From Phoronis australis (taxonomy: Eukaryota > Phoronida > Phoronidae), in assembly GCA_002633005.1 (NCBI GenBank), contig NMRA01000018.1, forward strand, positions 1,766,427 to 1,830,426: a stretch of 64,000 bases of DNA, in the 5' to 3' direction. Made by a program: the position numbers and the translations under genes. A model generated the notes under the pieces. It saw only the letters and a program-made list of their open reading frames with translations, did not search any database and had not been told where the DNA came from. Positions 50,763 to 62,294 of this stretch are shown here, one piece after another. Every line of letters begins with the position of its first letter. Within the stretch, counting starts at the first letter, position 1.

Positions 50763-51271
50763 ATGTATCCGTGCATGTGCTTATTGAGAATTTACAAATG
50801 GTGCGACCCAAACACACTAGACCAGAGAAAAGATCATAGAATGTAAACCAGGTTATATGTTGTATATCGATAATTGCCAAAAAATATTTGTTGTTTGCTT
50901 TTTATGGTTTCTCCTCAATGACAGTTTGGGCATGTTGTTATAGGGATAAATATTGAGCTAGCGTTATTATTTTATTTCAAGCCATGGGTTTTCTAAAAAT
51001 GTTGTAACATCTTTTTTGGCCTTTTTGGGGGCGTTTTGTAGCCTCACTGATTTTTGGCTTGAAGTGAATTAATGATGCTGTTTCTTAGATCTTTCAATCT
51101 TATGAAAATAAATCTTGTTACAAAAGTTTAATAAATAGTTTTAACTGAGTTGTTCAGATTTCTGTACATGTTACTCTCTGACTTCCATTTTGTGTTTTTA
51201 TGTCTACAATAATTATTTCATTAGACTCTTTTCCCCACTTTGTTCTTAACGTAATCCTTACTGTTTTTCAG

Positions 51272-51953
51272 GATCAGCAGGAATTATTGGAGATCAAACA
51301 AAAGCAGCCTATTTTCTTCGTTCATGTGCCTCAGATGATCCCAGAGAGCGACCTTGACCTCGACCTCACGGAGTCTGGCCGGCATGCCAAGTCAGACTCA
51401 TTTAAGGAGTTCCACTCAACGCCACCCAGTAGCCTCCGATCACTTGATGTCCCTGGCAGTGTACACGCACTAGAGGGCTCCACTGGGCATGTCTTTCACC
51501 CGCACACATCCTCGCTAACCTTGTTTCAACAATTATGCTCGTTGGGATTTCTCAGCATGTTGCCGCGTAGCTCCGACCTTCAGTCGACCTCTGATGACGA
51601 CAGCATGTACACAGTAGAGAGCGAGTTTATCGAGGATTTTCATGACTTTCCTAACTTCCTGCTGTTCATGCGGCGCATCTTGCAGTGCCATCTGGTGAAT
51701 GCTACTTCAGTACTGCATGACGTTCACGATCGCTGCCTAAGGGACTTCATATTGTATGCGTTTGACATGCAGCGAGATATGATGATCACGCCCAAGAGGC
51801 TAGACTTTGCCAGGGAGAAGGAGAACGAGTTGTATAACACACTCATGGACATTGCGTCCAAGAAACAAGTAGAAATTAAAAACCTAATTGGTGAAACTTT
51901 TGCCCAAATCAAGGAAGAGCTCCTACAGCGGGCTGTTGATTACGACTTCATTG
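51272..51953 (+). CDS. DSTYK: DSTYK exon 4
   Basis: The largest exon (227 codons). It includes a serine-rich stretch and the hallmark AFDMQRDMMITPKRLDFARE, followed by KENELYNTLMDIASKKQ. Ends in phase 1 at GTGAGG. The serine- and aspartate-rich insert (residues about 260-330) is the least conserved part. Confidence 0.97.
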
Positions 51954-52270
51954 GTGAGGGTTGGTTATCTTGCACTGTCCTTGACATTTGCTTGAGGAAT
52001 GTTTTTAGACGACCCAATTAAAAACCCATTGTTAAATAGCAGTTCAGACGGAAATTTTCTGCTTGTGGAATTTCTGCTGAAAAATTAAGACTTATGGACA
52101 TGTTGAGCTATGAAAAACGTATTGCCCCATCCACGGTCTAAATACATGTAGCTGGTCATGTGTACAAGGTGTTCGTAATTCTTAGAAAAGTGTGACTTAA
52201 ACTTCGTCCCAATCTTTTGAAGTATTTTGACGTGAAGTCATGTGGCTATTATTCTCTACCTGTTATTCAG

Positions 52271-52423
52271 GTGCTGAGATAACAGAAAGCGGTCAAGCCA
52301 GGACAGCCAAAGATTTAAAAATCTGCACAGGACAAATCCAAGGTCTGATGCTGGGGAGGCTGAACTCAGCTGTAGGCGGCAAGTTGGTAGAATCGGTCAA
52401 TGTTTTACGTGACTCGTTCACAG
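52271..52423 (+). CDS. DSTYK: DSTYK exon 5
   Basis: Encodes AEITESGQARTAKDLKICTG and LGRLNSAVGGKLVESVNVLR, matching the I-R-Q-I-Q-E-L-x-x-x-R-L-N-x-A-V block. Phase-1 junctions on both sides; donor GTTTGT. Confidence 0.93.
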
Positions 52424-52467
52424 GTTTGTAGGTCTGCATTGTAAGTCTTTGTGCAGCAGTTACTTTA

Positions 52468-52736
52468 TTAACATCAGAAGGACAATAGCAAACTGTGAAG
52501 AAGTAGGGTAGCAGTGCATGGTTGTGGGACAAAAGCATTGTGGGAAAATGCCACCATTAGCAGATTGAGCGTTGTGGTATTTAAGGGAGTGGCTATTGAA
52601 CTTTGTGCTTTGTGATGATAATTGATGGACTGGCAAATCCGTATTGTTACGTATTTGCCTTGTTATTTTGCTGTCGTAGCAGTCATCTAACAGTTTTGCA
52701 TTCTGATAACCTCATTATTTGTTATTTCGTAGACCT
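52468..52736. repeat. DSTYK: Left copy of a duplicated intron-5 segment (with insertion)
   Basis: Nearly identical to 53257-53526. It ends at a T run where the hairpin-ended repeat is inserted. Confidence 0.85.
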
Positions 52737-52936
52737 TTTTATGCGCCCACATATTTATATGTGGACGCATTATGCCGTCATCTCTGTCCGTCCGTCCGTC
52801 CGGCGTCCGCTGCTCTATCTCCAAAACCCTTTGACATACATTCATGAAATTTGGCACATATGTTCCATTCATGAATGGGACGGCATGTGCGAACTTTCGG
52901 ATGGATCCGACTACCGGTGTGCCCCCTAGTGGCAAT
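52737..52936 (-). repeat. Hairpin-ended dispersed repeat, inverted copy in DSTYK intron 5
   Basis: Begins with the hairpin (52741-52770) after a T run and carries the core motif on the minus strand at 52919-52932. It is cut off by the one-base gap at 52937. The parallel copy of its left flank at 53262-53526 lacks the insertion. Confidence 0.85.
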
Positions 52937-53256
52937 NTAAATTGTCAACATTGCCGGGGCATCTGGGACAGCGTGGTGGGATTTTCAAAAGCGTCTCATG
53001 TTATTGTTAAGCGCGGCGACAAATATTACCGCTCTGCAGCCAAAAATGTCTGGGTTGGGAGTGGACGGGCGAGCTAAAAGGACGCAGACGCATGCTACTG
53101 ATGTACTGATGGTGGTAACGTTTTTTTTTTAGTCCTCCCGACTTTTGTCGGGGAAAGGTTCACATTGACCAATTCAAGGCTGGTTATCGGCATGATTTGG
53201 GCCATAAAAGTTTCAAAGTTTCCGCGTTTTTTGTCATTGGTCATTCCAAGCCCTGA

Positions 53257-53526
53257 TTAACATCAGAAGGACAATAGCAAACTGTGAAGTAGTAGGATAG
53301 CAGTGCCTGGTTGTGGGACTAAAGCATTGTGGGAAAATGCCACCATTAGCAGATTGAGCGTTGTGGTATTTAAGGGAGTGGCTATTGAACTTTGTGCTTT
53401 GTGATGATAATTGATGGACTGGCAAATCCGTATTGTTACATATTTGCCTTGTTATTTTGCTGCCGTAGCAGTCATCTAACAGTTTTGCATTCTGATAACC
53501 TAATTTATTTTGTTATTTCGTAGACG
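53257..53526. repeat. DSTYK: Right copy of the intron-5 segment (empty site)
   Basis: Continues from the T run into unique sequence without the repeat, which shows the pre-insertion state. Confidence 0.85.
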
Positions 53527-53792
53527 TTTTTGTTTAAGGCGATATGGTCTGAAAGAACAATACATGCAGTAAAGGTGTATTATTTGAGTAACCTTAATCC
53601 CAGGTTAGTCATTACTAAAGGTTTAGTCATTACTAAAATGTGACTAATATGTGACTAAATTATTAGTCATGATTTAAGTGTGAGTGAAAATTCCCAAGTG
53701 TTGTGTCTCTTGTCATCCATCTCCTATGGAATCATGGGTAATTACCTTTCACATCGTGAACAACATTGTGTATCTCATGTGTTGTTTTACAG

Positions 53793-53875
53793 GAACTCTT
53801 AGCAGGTGCTTGGATTGTCTGGAAAAGGCGGATGCAGAACATTCGGAATCAGCTGCCACAGAGGCCCTGTCACAG
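53793..53875 (+). CDS. DSTYK: DSTYK exon 6
   Basis: Encodes TLSRCLDCLEKADAEHSESA and then ATEALSQ; aligns with G-T-L-E-R-C-L-x-x-L-E-K of vertebrates. Acceptor TTGTTTTACAG, donor GTACCC. Confidence 0.93.
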
Positions 53876-53969
53876 GTACCCCTCACCTCTTGAAGTTGTG
53901 TTTTGAACACACTCGCCTATTAAAGAAAACAAATCATCACAAGACCCTCTCTCATAGCTTCCCCTATCA

Positions 53970-55605
53970 CTTAGAGCCGTACTTTGAACACACTCCCATA
54001 GACCTAAATCATGCGGCGGACTTTAACATCCAAAGCGAGGCTCACTGCGATAAACAAAGCGGAAATTTACGTTGCGTGAGTTAAATGGCCGGTCTTTCGA
54101 GTCCAACCTGGATATTAAATCTTAAAAATGTGTCGATAATTAACCACAGAGACGTAGAAAAATACATTAGAGAACAAGTCAATGCACCAAAGAGTTGTCT
54201 GACGAAACAGTATAAGTTTTTTTTTTCGGAAAACTAGGTTCGAAACAGGAAAAGTAAATATGACCGAACTCCGGCGATGATCGTCACGGTAGTGTTACGG
54301 ATTAGGTATTATGCTGAATGCAGGGTTACGTTTCTTCGTGTAAATTGTTGATAAAAATGCTTTCTAAATGAACCACGTCATCTGCTTGTATTGTTGATGA
54401 GTTGAAGATATATTTGACAGTGGTAGCTCATCACATTTTGCTGTTATGTGCAATTAGTCACATCTGGTTTAATTAGTTGATCAAAAGTATTGACATCAAG
54501 CATATAGCCTATGTCCTGGTGAGGTAGGGACTACCGGGACTGGCAAGCGATTTGTCATTGATCTGAAAGAATAACTGATGTTATTAAATATGTTTTTATT
54601 AAAATAAAAAACCAGGCTCATAATTGAAAATAAAAATTATTTGACCATTTTTTTTAATTTTGAAAAAAAAATAAAAACAAGCACAGCCTCATAAATCGCT
54701 TTCGCATTATATCCAGGTTCTCATTCTCTCCCTTGCACACATTCACAAGTAATTATTCGACCATCAATTTTGCTTTCTTGATTTTATAATTCTTATATAC
54801 GTCTATTTCATATGTTAGGTTTCAGATATCAATCTGAACCAAGTTGAATTTTAAAATTAAAGCACCTAACTCGTTTGTCCAAAGCATAACCTTGTTTTTG
54901 AGCTCAATTTCAGTTAACTGCACAGTGCAAGCATTTCTTCATGGGCCTCGTTTATCCGGGGAAAGATGCTTGTGTGTCTTCATGAGAGGGGCATTTTTTC
55001 GCCGAGCGAGGGAAAAAATCTACCTCCCGATCATCATCAATAGCACACCTGCCCTGTGCTCTTTCAAATCGTCACCTGTGTGGATACAGAACTACAGAGA
55101 GAACTTTTCAATCCTTAGGGGAATTTTTAGGGCCTAGTGGGGGGAGTTTCGGGGGGATTTTTCAATATTTTTGAGAGGGGAATAGGGCCGATATTCAGCC
55201 CCAAAATCGAGGGATTGAGGGCCCTGTCTTTTTTGGAAAGAAACGTGCATCATCTTTCAACCCGTAGTGATGAAAACACAGCCTGGCTGACCGAAGATTC
55301 TGGGCTGGTCGTTGATATGATGCTCGGCAACCGAGATGTGACAAAATATGATCTAACTTTCCGAAAACATTTATAAATTTTACACAGACACTTTTTCCTT
55401 CGTCACGTGTATGGCAACGACCCAATGTTTCCGAATCTCAACGTCCTCAAGGATTGTAAAACAGACAGTTGAGTTCCGTATTTTTTCTAGCCGTTGGAGC
55501 AACGCGGAATACAATCAATAAGCCGATAAGCCAACTGAGATATCGTAGCGAGCCTCGTTTTGGAACACTCCTCCTGCGGCGTGAATTAGGTCTATTAAAG
55601 CCATC
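53970..55605. mobile_element. TIR element in DSTYK intron 6
   Basis: Left arm about 53998-54050 (ATAGACCTAAATCATGCGGC ... GCGAGGCTCAC) pairs with the right arm about 55550-55602. No transposase recognised; the open frames inside show no family motif. Confidence 0.6.
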
Positions 55606-56249
55606 TTGAGCAGTACCACATGTAAACTTGGTTCTTACAGTATGTTAAGGACATCGCTTCGATCCCACCAGTGCCATGAATTGCTAAATGGAGTGAACTG
55701 TGTTGCTTATTGACTTTTGTCTTCGTCACCGCTAGAATCCCCTTTTAATTCATACAGGTTCAAATAACACCCTTATGCACTGATGTTCTATTCAGACGCC
55801 TATTCAATACAACTATTATTGGTCTTTGGTGTTTGTGCTCGATTCTCGCGGTGATGCAATGTGGCACCAAAAGGCGATTTCATCTATCATTTGATGGGGC
55901 TATATTTGAGTGATTAAACTCGCTTTTTCTCATTTTGCTAAGTCTTTGCTAGGACTTTATAGTTGGACCTATACATCTAAACTCTGTTGAAGTTAGGCTT
56001 TAAAGAGAATGAGTTGGTTTTAACTCGCTCATCATAACTAATGTTGTAGTGTATACAAGGAATTTGCAGTAGTCGTGCTATGTTTGATACATCACTGATA
56101 CAACCTACCTTAGATTTCTGTGTCTGGAACACAATATAAAATTTCTGACTTCACCCTAAAGTCACTTAATGGAATGGGCTCCAGGTATCGAATGGAAATT
56201 ATTTCGAAAAACTGACACGTTAAACTCTATCGTGACTCTTTTCTGTCAG
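55606..56249. other. DSTYK: DSTYK intron 6, right end
   Basis: No recognised feature beyond the pyrimidine-rich acceptor TTTTCTGTCAG. Confidence 0.6.
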
Positions 56250-56333
56250 ATCCTGAATGCAGCGTACAAAGTAGACATCACAGTTAGGGCGGGGTCATCA
56301 TTCGCAAGGATACTGCTAGAGAAGATGAAACAG
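56250..56333 (+). CDS. DSTYK: DSTYK exon 7
   Basis: 28 codons, ILNAAYKVDITVRAGSSFAR and ILLEKMKQ, matching I-L-N-A-A-Y-x-V-x-V-T-x-x-x-G-S-S. Phase 0 at both ends; donor GTAAAT. Confidence 0.95.
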
Positions 56334-56915
56334 GTAAATATTACCTACAACAATTGAACTGTAGATAAACACGCCAGTGGTGCACAATTAGATTCTAGTT
56401 TGTTGCTTTCGATAGTTCACATTTATTAACTCAAGTTTCAAAAATTTCAATACGGAACTGATAAACAGGTAGTTTCTTATATTGCTCACCTGTGGAGAGA
56501 GACCTCATTGTGGCACACACTTGACACGGTTTGTTCAAAGAATTTATACAAAGTAGCTAATGTAATCTGAGCCCAACATGAGGTCACACAGCGGCTGCAA
56601 TCCCATTTTCTCAACTTTGTTTTTACCTAGTGTTATGCGTAGCTAATATCAATCTGCTTTACGTACATTGTACAGCTTGAGCCTAGGGAAAACTATTAAA
56701 TACTTGTCAAGTTCAGGTTTCAGAGAATCTATCCTAGGTCCTGGTTCCATTTCAAGTTCTTATTTTGACAACAAACACAAAAGGTTATAAGAAGCTGAGG
56801 TTATAGTGGTGTTTGAAGTATACTCTGTTGAAAGTTTTATGGAATTTACACTTTTTGTTCTCAATCCTGAATAAATTCATGATCCCATGTTTTCATTTGT
56901 ACAGAGACATTCTTT

Positions 56916-56997
56916 CTGTCACTCACCTGTCACGCTTTGGTCAGTTGTCACAGTATCTGTCACTCACCTGTCACGCTTTGGTCAGTTGTCACAGTAT
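56916..56997. repeat. 41-bp perfect tandem duplication
   Basis: Two identical units beginning CTGTCACTCACCTGTCACGC, in DSTYK intron 7. Confidence 0.95.
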
Positions 56998-58185
56998 CTG
57001 TGACAGCATGTCAATCAGACAATTTCATATTTTCTATCACAGTCTGTAGGACAATTTCACAACTGTTTTACAAAAATTGCACGATTTGTTTGACTCCACC
57101 TGTGATTACTGCCAAAGTCGGCTGAGTTTCACTTGTTCCTTGTAGGTGCTATGGGACTCAGTATGTATCATTACTAAAACATATGTCTGCATGAATGCGT
57201 GGAATCTAGTAGGTGTTTGGTCTAACACAAGGGTTTGGCCACTCGGTTGTTGATGCGATGGCTCACCTAATTCGCCGTTTAGATTAGTAACATAATAGTA
57301 TTTGTATTTGAATCACATGTTTTCTGCTAGGTGCACACACCAGCAATCAGCTTGTGATTTGAATTCTGTGCTTGGTGTTTGTTAGTGTGGTATCACTAAG
57401 CAGACTGATAACTAATCTTTCTGTTAGTGGATGTAGATCTTTATTTCTACTCACGTGTTGAATAATTCAGCACATCCCGAATACCTGACTGTGTTTTAGT
57501 CTGAAGGATGGAATTGGTATAGTCCAACTTGAAACCTTCGAGGTTCACATAGTTTTTAAAATGTTGGATTTATGCTAGTGTGGTTGTTGTGTTCTTGAAG
57601 ATTTCGTCTTTAAACACTTGCTGCTTTGTTGACATTTCTGATTCGCCTTTTTAACCAAATTTCCCTGCAATTTGCTAATCAATTTTATGTCTAAATTTTA
57701 ATGAACTTTTAAATGTTGAGCATAATGAAGACAGTATGCCAACTTTTGCTCTGTCGCTGCCGATATCACCGTGTTGCATAACTAGAAACTTGCCCGAGAT
57801 CTTTATCAGTTGTGTGGGTTTCCATAATCATATGGTAGACCTTACTAAGCGTCTATGGGGTTGCCCAATTATGTCTAGAAGGGAGATGCTTTCTGATACA
57901 TTAAGTTCTGTTTTGCACTGTCTCAGCTGTGGTAAATTCAAAAGTCTTTTTGATTTGCTGATTTATTTAAATCTTGTGTGTCTAACCAACAAAATTTGCT
58001 TTCGTTGCTACATCTTCATTAGACACTTACCAACACATGCAATTAACTCATCTCGTCTTTCGAACATTCATTGTTTTAAAAATGATTCCAGGCTCACAGG
58101 CTTGGTGTGATCTTGTATGTATTCTACCTTTGGGTCTTCACCGTTTTCAACTGTTTTCCTGAGCTGTCTCTTGTTGTACCTTCAG
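56998..58185. other. DSTYK: DSTYK intron 7, right part
   Basis: A 124-codon plus frame at 57736 shows no domain and sits between confirmed exons; judged non-coding. Confidence 0.55.
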
Positions 58186-58283
58186 CTGATTCAAGCCATG
58201 CCATGGAGCCAGCCTCCCAAGATTGACGATGAATGGAAGAAGAAAGTGGCAACGGACATGTTGTGCAGTCTAAGTGAAGCCAA
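58186..58283 (+). CDS. DSTYK: DSTYK exon 8
   Basis: Encodes LIQAMPWSQPPKIDDEWKKK and VATDMLCSLSEAK. Ends in phase 2 at GTAATG. The last 17 bases form the beginning of a 66-bp tandem array that fills the start of intron 8, so the donor is copied many times downstream. Confidence 0.95.
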
Positions 58284-58995
58284 GTAATGTATACACGTGT
58301 GGGTTATGAAGTGATTATTGGTAGGGTTGTTTAGTCTTAGTGAAGCTAAGTAATGTATACAGGTGTGGGTTATGAAGTGGTTATTGGTAGGGTTGTTTAG
58401 TCTATGTGACGCTAAGTAATGTATGTACGTGTGGGTTATGAAGTGGTTATTGGTAGGGTTGTTTAGTCTATGTGACGCTAAGTAATGTATACACGTGTGG
58501 GTTAGGAAGTGGTTATTGGTAGGGTTGTTTAGTCTTAGTGAAGCTAAGTAATGTATACACGTGTGGGTTATGAAGTGGTTATTGGTAGGGTTGTTTAGTC
58601 TTAGTGAAGCTAAGTGTATAGACGTCTGGGTTATGAAGTGGTTATTGGTAGGGTTGTGTAGTCTTAGTGAAGCCAAGTAATGTATACACGTGTGGGTTAG
58701 GAAGTGGTTATTGGTAGGGTTGTTTAGTCTTAGTGAAGCTAAGTAATGTATACCATTGTGGGTTAGGAAGTGGTTATTGGTAGGGTTGTTTAGTCTATAT
58801 GACGCTAAGTAATGTTTACACGTGTGGGTTATGAAGTGGTTATTTGTAGGGTTGCTTAGTCTATGTGAAGCTAAGTAATGTATACACAGTGTGGGTTATT
58901 AAATGGTTAATTGTAGGGTTGTGTAGTCTAAGTGAAACTAAGAGTGTGTAGATGTGTGGGTTGTGAAGTGGTTATTTGTGGGGTTGTGTAGCCTA
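58267..58995. repeat. DSTYK: 66-bp minisatellite including the DSTYK exon 8 donor, about 11 units
   Basis: Unit starts occur at 58267, 58333, 58399, 58465, 58531, 58597 and on to about 58990. The first unit begins inside exon 8 (last 17 coding bases), so every unit carries AGTGAAGCTAAGTAATG or a close variant. Confidence 0.95.
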
Positions 58996-59091
58996 AGTGA
59001 AAATATTCACGTATAGGCATTCGATTTCGGTCCACTTTTATGATTCAGTTTCTTCCGTTCCCTTTTTGTCTCTTTTTTATTATTATTTTGA

Positions 59092-60386
59092 CTACCGTAT
59101 TAGCCGTAATAACCACCCATTCCCCTATAAGCGCCCCCCCACGCGTTTTCAGACTTTGCTAAAATAAGCGAATCGAAGACTAATAAAAAGCTTGGCCAGT
59201 GTTAAAAGCACATGGCCAGGAAGCGCGTGCTATATACATGAACCTGTCATCAAAGACATTAGTCAGGAACTATCCATTCATGAAACGGGTAGCATAGCAT
59301 CGGCAAGAAATGAATATTGGCACTCATTTCCGACAGTTTCTAATACTATAAAAAATGTTTGCGTTATTTTTAAGATTAATTGTTTGATTAACCATAATTG
59401 GTGTTTTTAAGCCAAATATCTGATAAAATGACCACTGACAGTGAATGCTTACACACCCTTGCACCGAAAAATAACTGTCAGAAAGTCAGGTATGCATCAG
59501 ACAACACGGCGACTAATATGGCCTTACCGAGACAAATGTCTAACGTTTTTAGCACATGAGACCGGCAAGTGCTGAATGAAATGCGCTCTGGTTTAGGCCA
59601 ACTGCTTGTGCAAATTTCTTTTAATAGATACAATGCACATCTAGCTCGTTAGATTGCGTGGCTGTGGCAAATGAACTCTGGTGACACGCACTCGCTCGCT
59701 TACTCACAAACGCAGACAACTTCAAAACAACATGTGTGTTCGTCTAGACATTTTTCTCATGTTGCCGATCATACAATAACATGTAGGTTGCACGATGTAG
59801 CACAGATTTGTACTTAAACCTGTCGTGATCCCGACTCCACGGGAATTTTAGGGACGCTACTTGGAAAACTTATGGAGGATTTCAGGTAATTGCTTGAGTC
59901 GAAACTGAATTTTTATTCAAGCATTCAAGTCGCCATATCAACGATTGCGAGGCAGGCAGTCGGCAAATTTTCGCCCTGGGATTTCTGCACAATTTGCTGT
60001 AAAATGATCGTAATTTAGCAGCAAAGTTTGATAGCAATGCACCACGGTTTTGTAGAAAGTCTTTCATAGATTACAGATACGTCACTGGGCATAAGTATGA
60101 TGAATCTTAGCTTCAGATTTCACCCGTTTCGGAGACCAGGCGTGCGTTCAGTAGATTCTAGGACCTATGCTAGGACCTAGCTAAAACCTAGTCAAAGTCA
60201 CGTGTTCTCAATGACATTTAAAATGCACAGCAATATCTTGCGTAATCTCGAAGTCTTGCTTTTTAGCGAGGTCCTAGCGTTACTGAACGGGAGGCGGGTT
60301 TCAACGGCCTTGGGTTGTAATAAGCCCCCCTTGAAACGAACTTTTCTAAGCGCCCTGGGCGGTTATTACGGCGAATACGGTATTCA
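59092..60386. mobile_element. TIR element (ACCGTATT-type) in DSTYK intron 8
   Basis: Left end CTACCGTATTAGCCGTAATA, then ACCACCC and TAAGCGCCCCCCC; the right end is the complement (GGGCGGTTATTACGGCGAAT, then ACGGTATTC). Arms are about 30-50 bp, total about 1.3 kb, no transposase. Confidence 0.75.
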
Positions 60387-61131
60387 TACAGCCAAACAAG
60401 CATTTCTTGCAGTTGAATTTTAAAAACTGTCACAAAAAAATATCACATAAGCCTAGTAATTATTTGTGAAACGATACAACAACTAGAAAAGTTTTCCTCT
60501 TTTTTCTCATTCGTCATTCTAAGCCATGTTCTTCGCAGGAGTCGTTCTTCCGAAGCCGTGCCATCCCATTTTTACCTTTTACTTAGTTCCGATGATGTCC
60601 ACAAGGTTTCAGTGCCTTATAATAACCTGCTGTGGCGAACATACTTCATAAGCTTGGTCTGAGGTAGTAATGACCTGTTGGTTCTTTAAAAGCCTAGAAA
60701 TTATTTCCTGTCTGAGGAAGGAACAAGATGAGCATTTAAATCTGAATTCAGAAACAAAATGGCCACCAAATCCACCATCTTGAATCTTATCATGACGAAA
60801 CACAATAGGCTTCCTATTATTCTGGAATAATAAAGGTTGTGTGTGTGAATTTTGTGCTGTTCGGATGAAAAATGTGACCTGTAGAGTGCGAACAAAGGAA
60901 AAAAAACTAACTTTATGTCAGAGCAACATATTTATCGAAAGAATTTCATCAAGTAATGAGACTGATTTTAAATCCCTAAGTGACCCAAATCAAAAGTTAA
61001 TTTTCTGACAGGCTTATTGCACCTTTGAAGCAAAAAGCTCAAAAAGTTTCAAACATGTAGCTTTTCAAAAACTTGTTTAAATAGGACTGTAGTTGTTAAA
61101 TGTGTTTATCACACTACATTTTGTTTTTCAG

Positions 61132-61340
61132 GTTAGCAAAAAGTATCTGCGCTCAATTCAAAGACCGTCTAAGACATTCCCATGATGCTTTCAACGCGGC
61201 ATTGAAACAACTCGAAGTGAAACATAATGGCCGCCTGGAGCGAACGGAGGAACAACGACTGAAGATTCGCAAGTTTCATGCGCCAACAGTAGCCAAGCTG
61301 GCTCTTGAGAGTATCTCACTCAGGGACTATCTTATGTATG
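61132..61340 (+). CDS. DSTYK: DSTYK exon 9
   Basis: Encodes [36 protein letters not shown] and the stretch up to the kinase domain ([13 protein letters not shown]). Matches the coiled segment before the vertebrate kinase domain. Donor GTACGC in phase 1; a direct repeat of about 21 bp (TTGAGAGTATCTCACTCA) straddles the donor. Confidence 0.95.
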
Positions 61341-61894
61341 GTACGCTCTTGAGAGTATCTCACTCAGTACACTTCAGTATTACACTGTACAAAATGGTAT
61401 ACAATTTGTTGTTTTTGCATCTGAATGTTATGAGAATTCAGCGCCACAATAGTCGTTCTCCTTGACAGGGAATAAGGAAGGAAATTTCCGTTAGAGTTAA
61501 CGTTCAGGACAACGCTATTTTATTATCATCATTCTGTCATAACGATGAGCCATCATTGCTAAACGGAATTCTCTACCATGATAGGGGAACTGTATGTTAT
61601 CTGATTATTATTGGTGGGTGCTGTAACCGTGTTTTCACCATCTGTGAACCGGCCTGAATAACAGTGTATCGTGAATTCAACTTCCCAAAAATAAGAAACC
61701 AGTGATTACTGGTTGTTTAGTGCCACAACAGTCTTGGATCCAATTGTTAGGAGTGTCATGTTTAAACTAGTAATTTGGGTTGTTTTTCACCAATTGTGTC
61801 GTTCACGGCTCTTTAATCCAATAAAGAAAGTCATTATAACGCCTTTATACGAATTAAAAATCATTATGTAATCAGCTATCCACTTCGTCACCAG

Positions 61895-62051
61895 GAATGC
61901 CTCAAATGAGTCGTGAAGTAGGGCGAGGTCAGTACGGAGTCGTCTACTCTTGTGACATGTGGGCTGGCTTCTCACCGTGTGCTGTAAAGACTGTGGTGCC
62001 CCCTGATGAGAAGCACTGGAATGACTTAGCTTTAGAGTTTTACTATACCAA
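61895..62051 (+). CDS. DSTYK: DSTYK exon 10 (kinase glycine loop, lysine, alpha-C)
   Basis: Encodes [20 protein letters not shown], the nucleotide loop, then [20 protein letters not shown] with the ATP-binding lysine and the alpha-C glutamate. Donor GTAAGA in phase 2. Confidence 0.97.
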
Positions 62052-62294
62052 GTAAGAACAGGTGTCTTGTTCATTTAATTTGAGCATTGGAAGCTGTTCT
62101 AGGTAGATATCTTCAATTGTTCGCTAATGTTAATGTTCATGAGTTTAATTAGTGTTTTTCAGTTAGTAGGAATATAAAACATCATTTTTTAAAAGTTGGG
62201 AGCTCTAAACTGGCATCTTTTTCGTTTGAAACGTATTCCACATTTTTTGCAATCTGTCATTTTGTCTATTGACATGTTGGCTTTCTTCTTTCAG

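Noticed and set aside
50548-50846. Three plus frames with repeated YCNG/VSIAM
   Set aside because: 23-bp tandem repeat read in three frames across a gap base.
51724-51912. Minus-strand frame opposite DSTYK exon 4
   Set aside because: Antisense shadow of a strongly conserved coding exon.
57736-58110. 124-codon plus frame in DSTYK intron 7
   Set aside because: No domain, no splice sites in phase with exons 7 and 8, which join directly.
58191-58676. 161-codon minus-strand frame made of 22-residue repeats
   Set aside because: Product of the 66-bp minisatellite (66 is divisible by three); it overlaps exon 8 antisense and has no family match.
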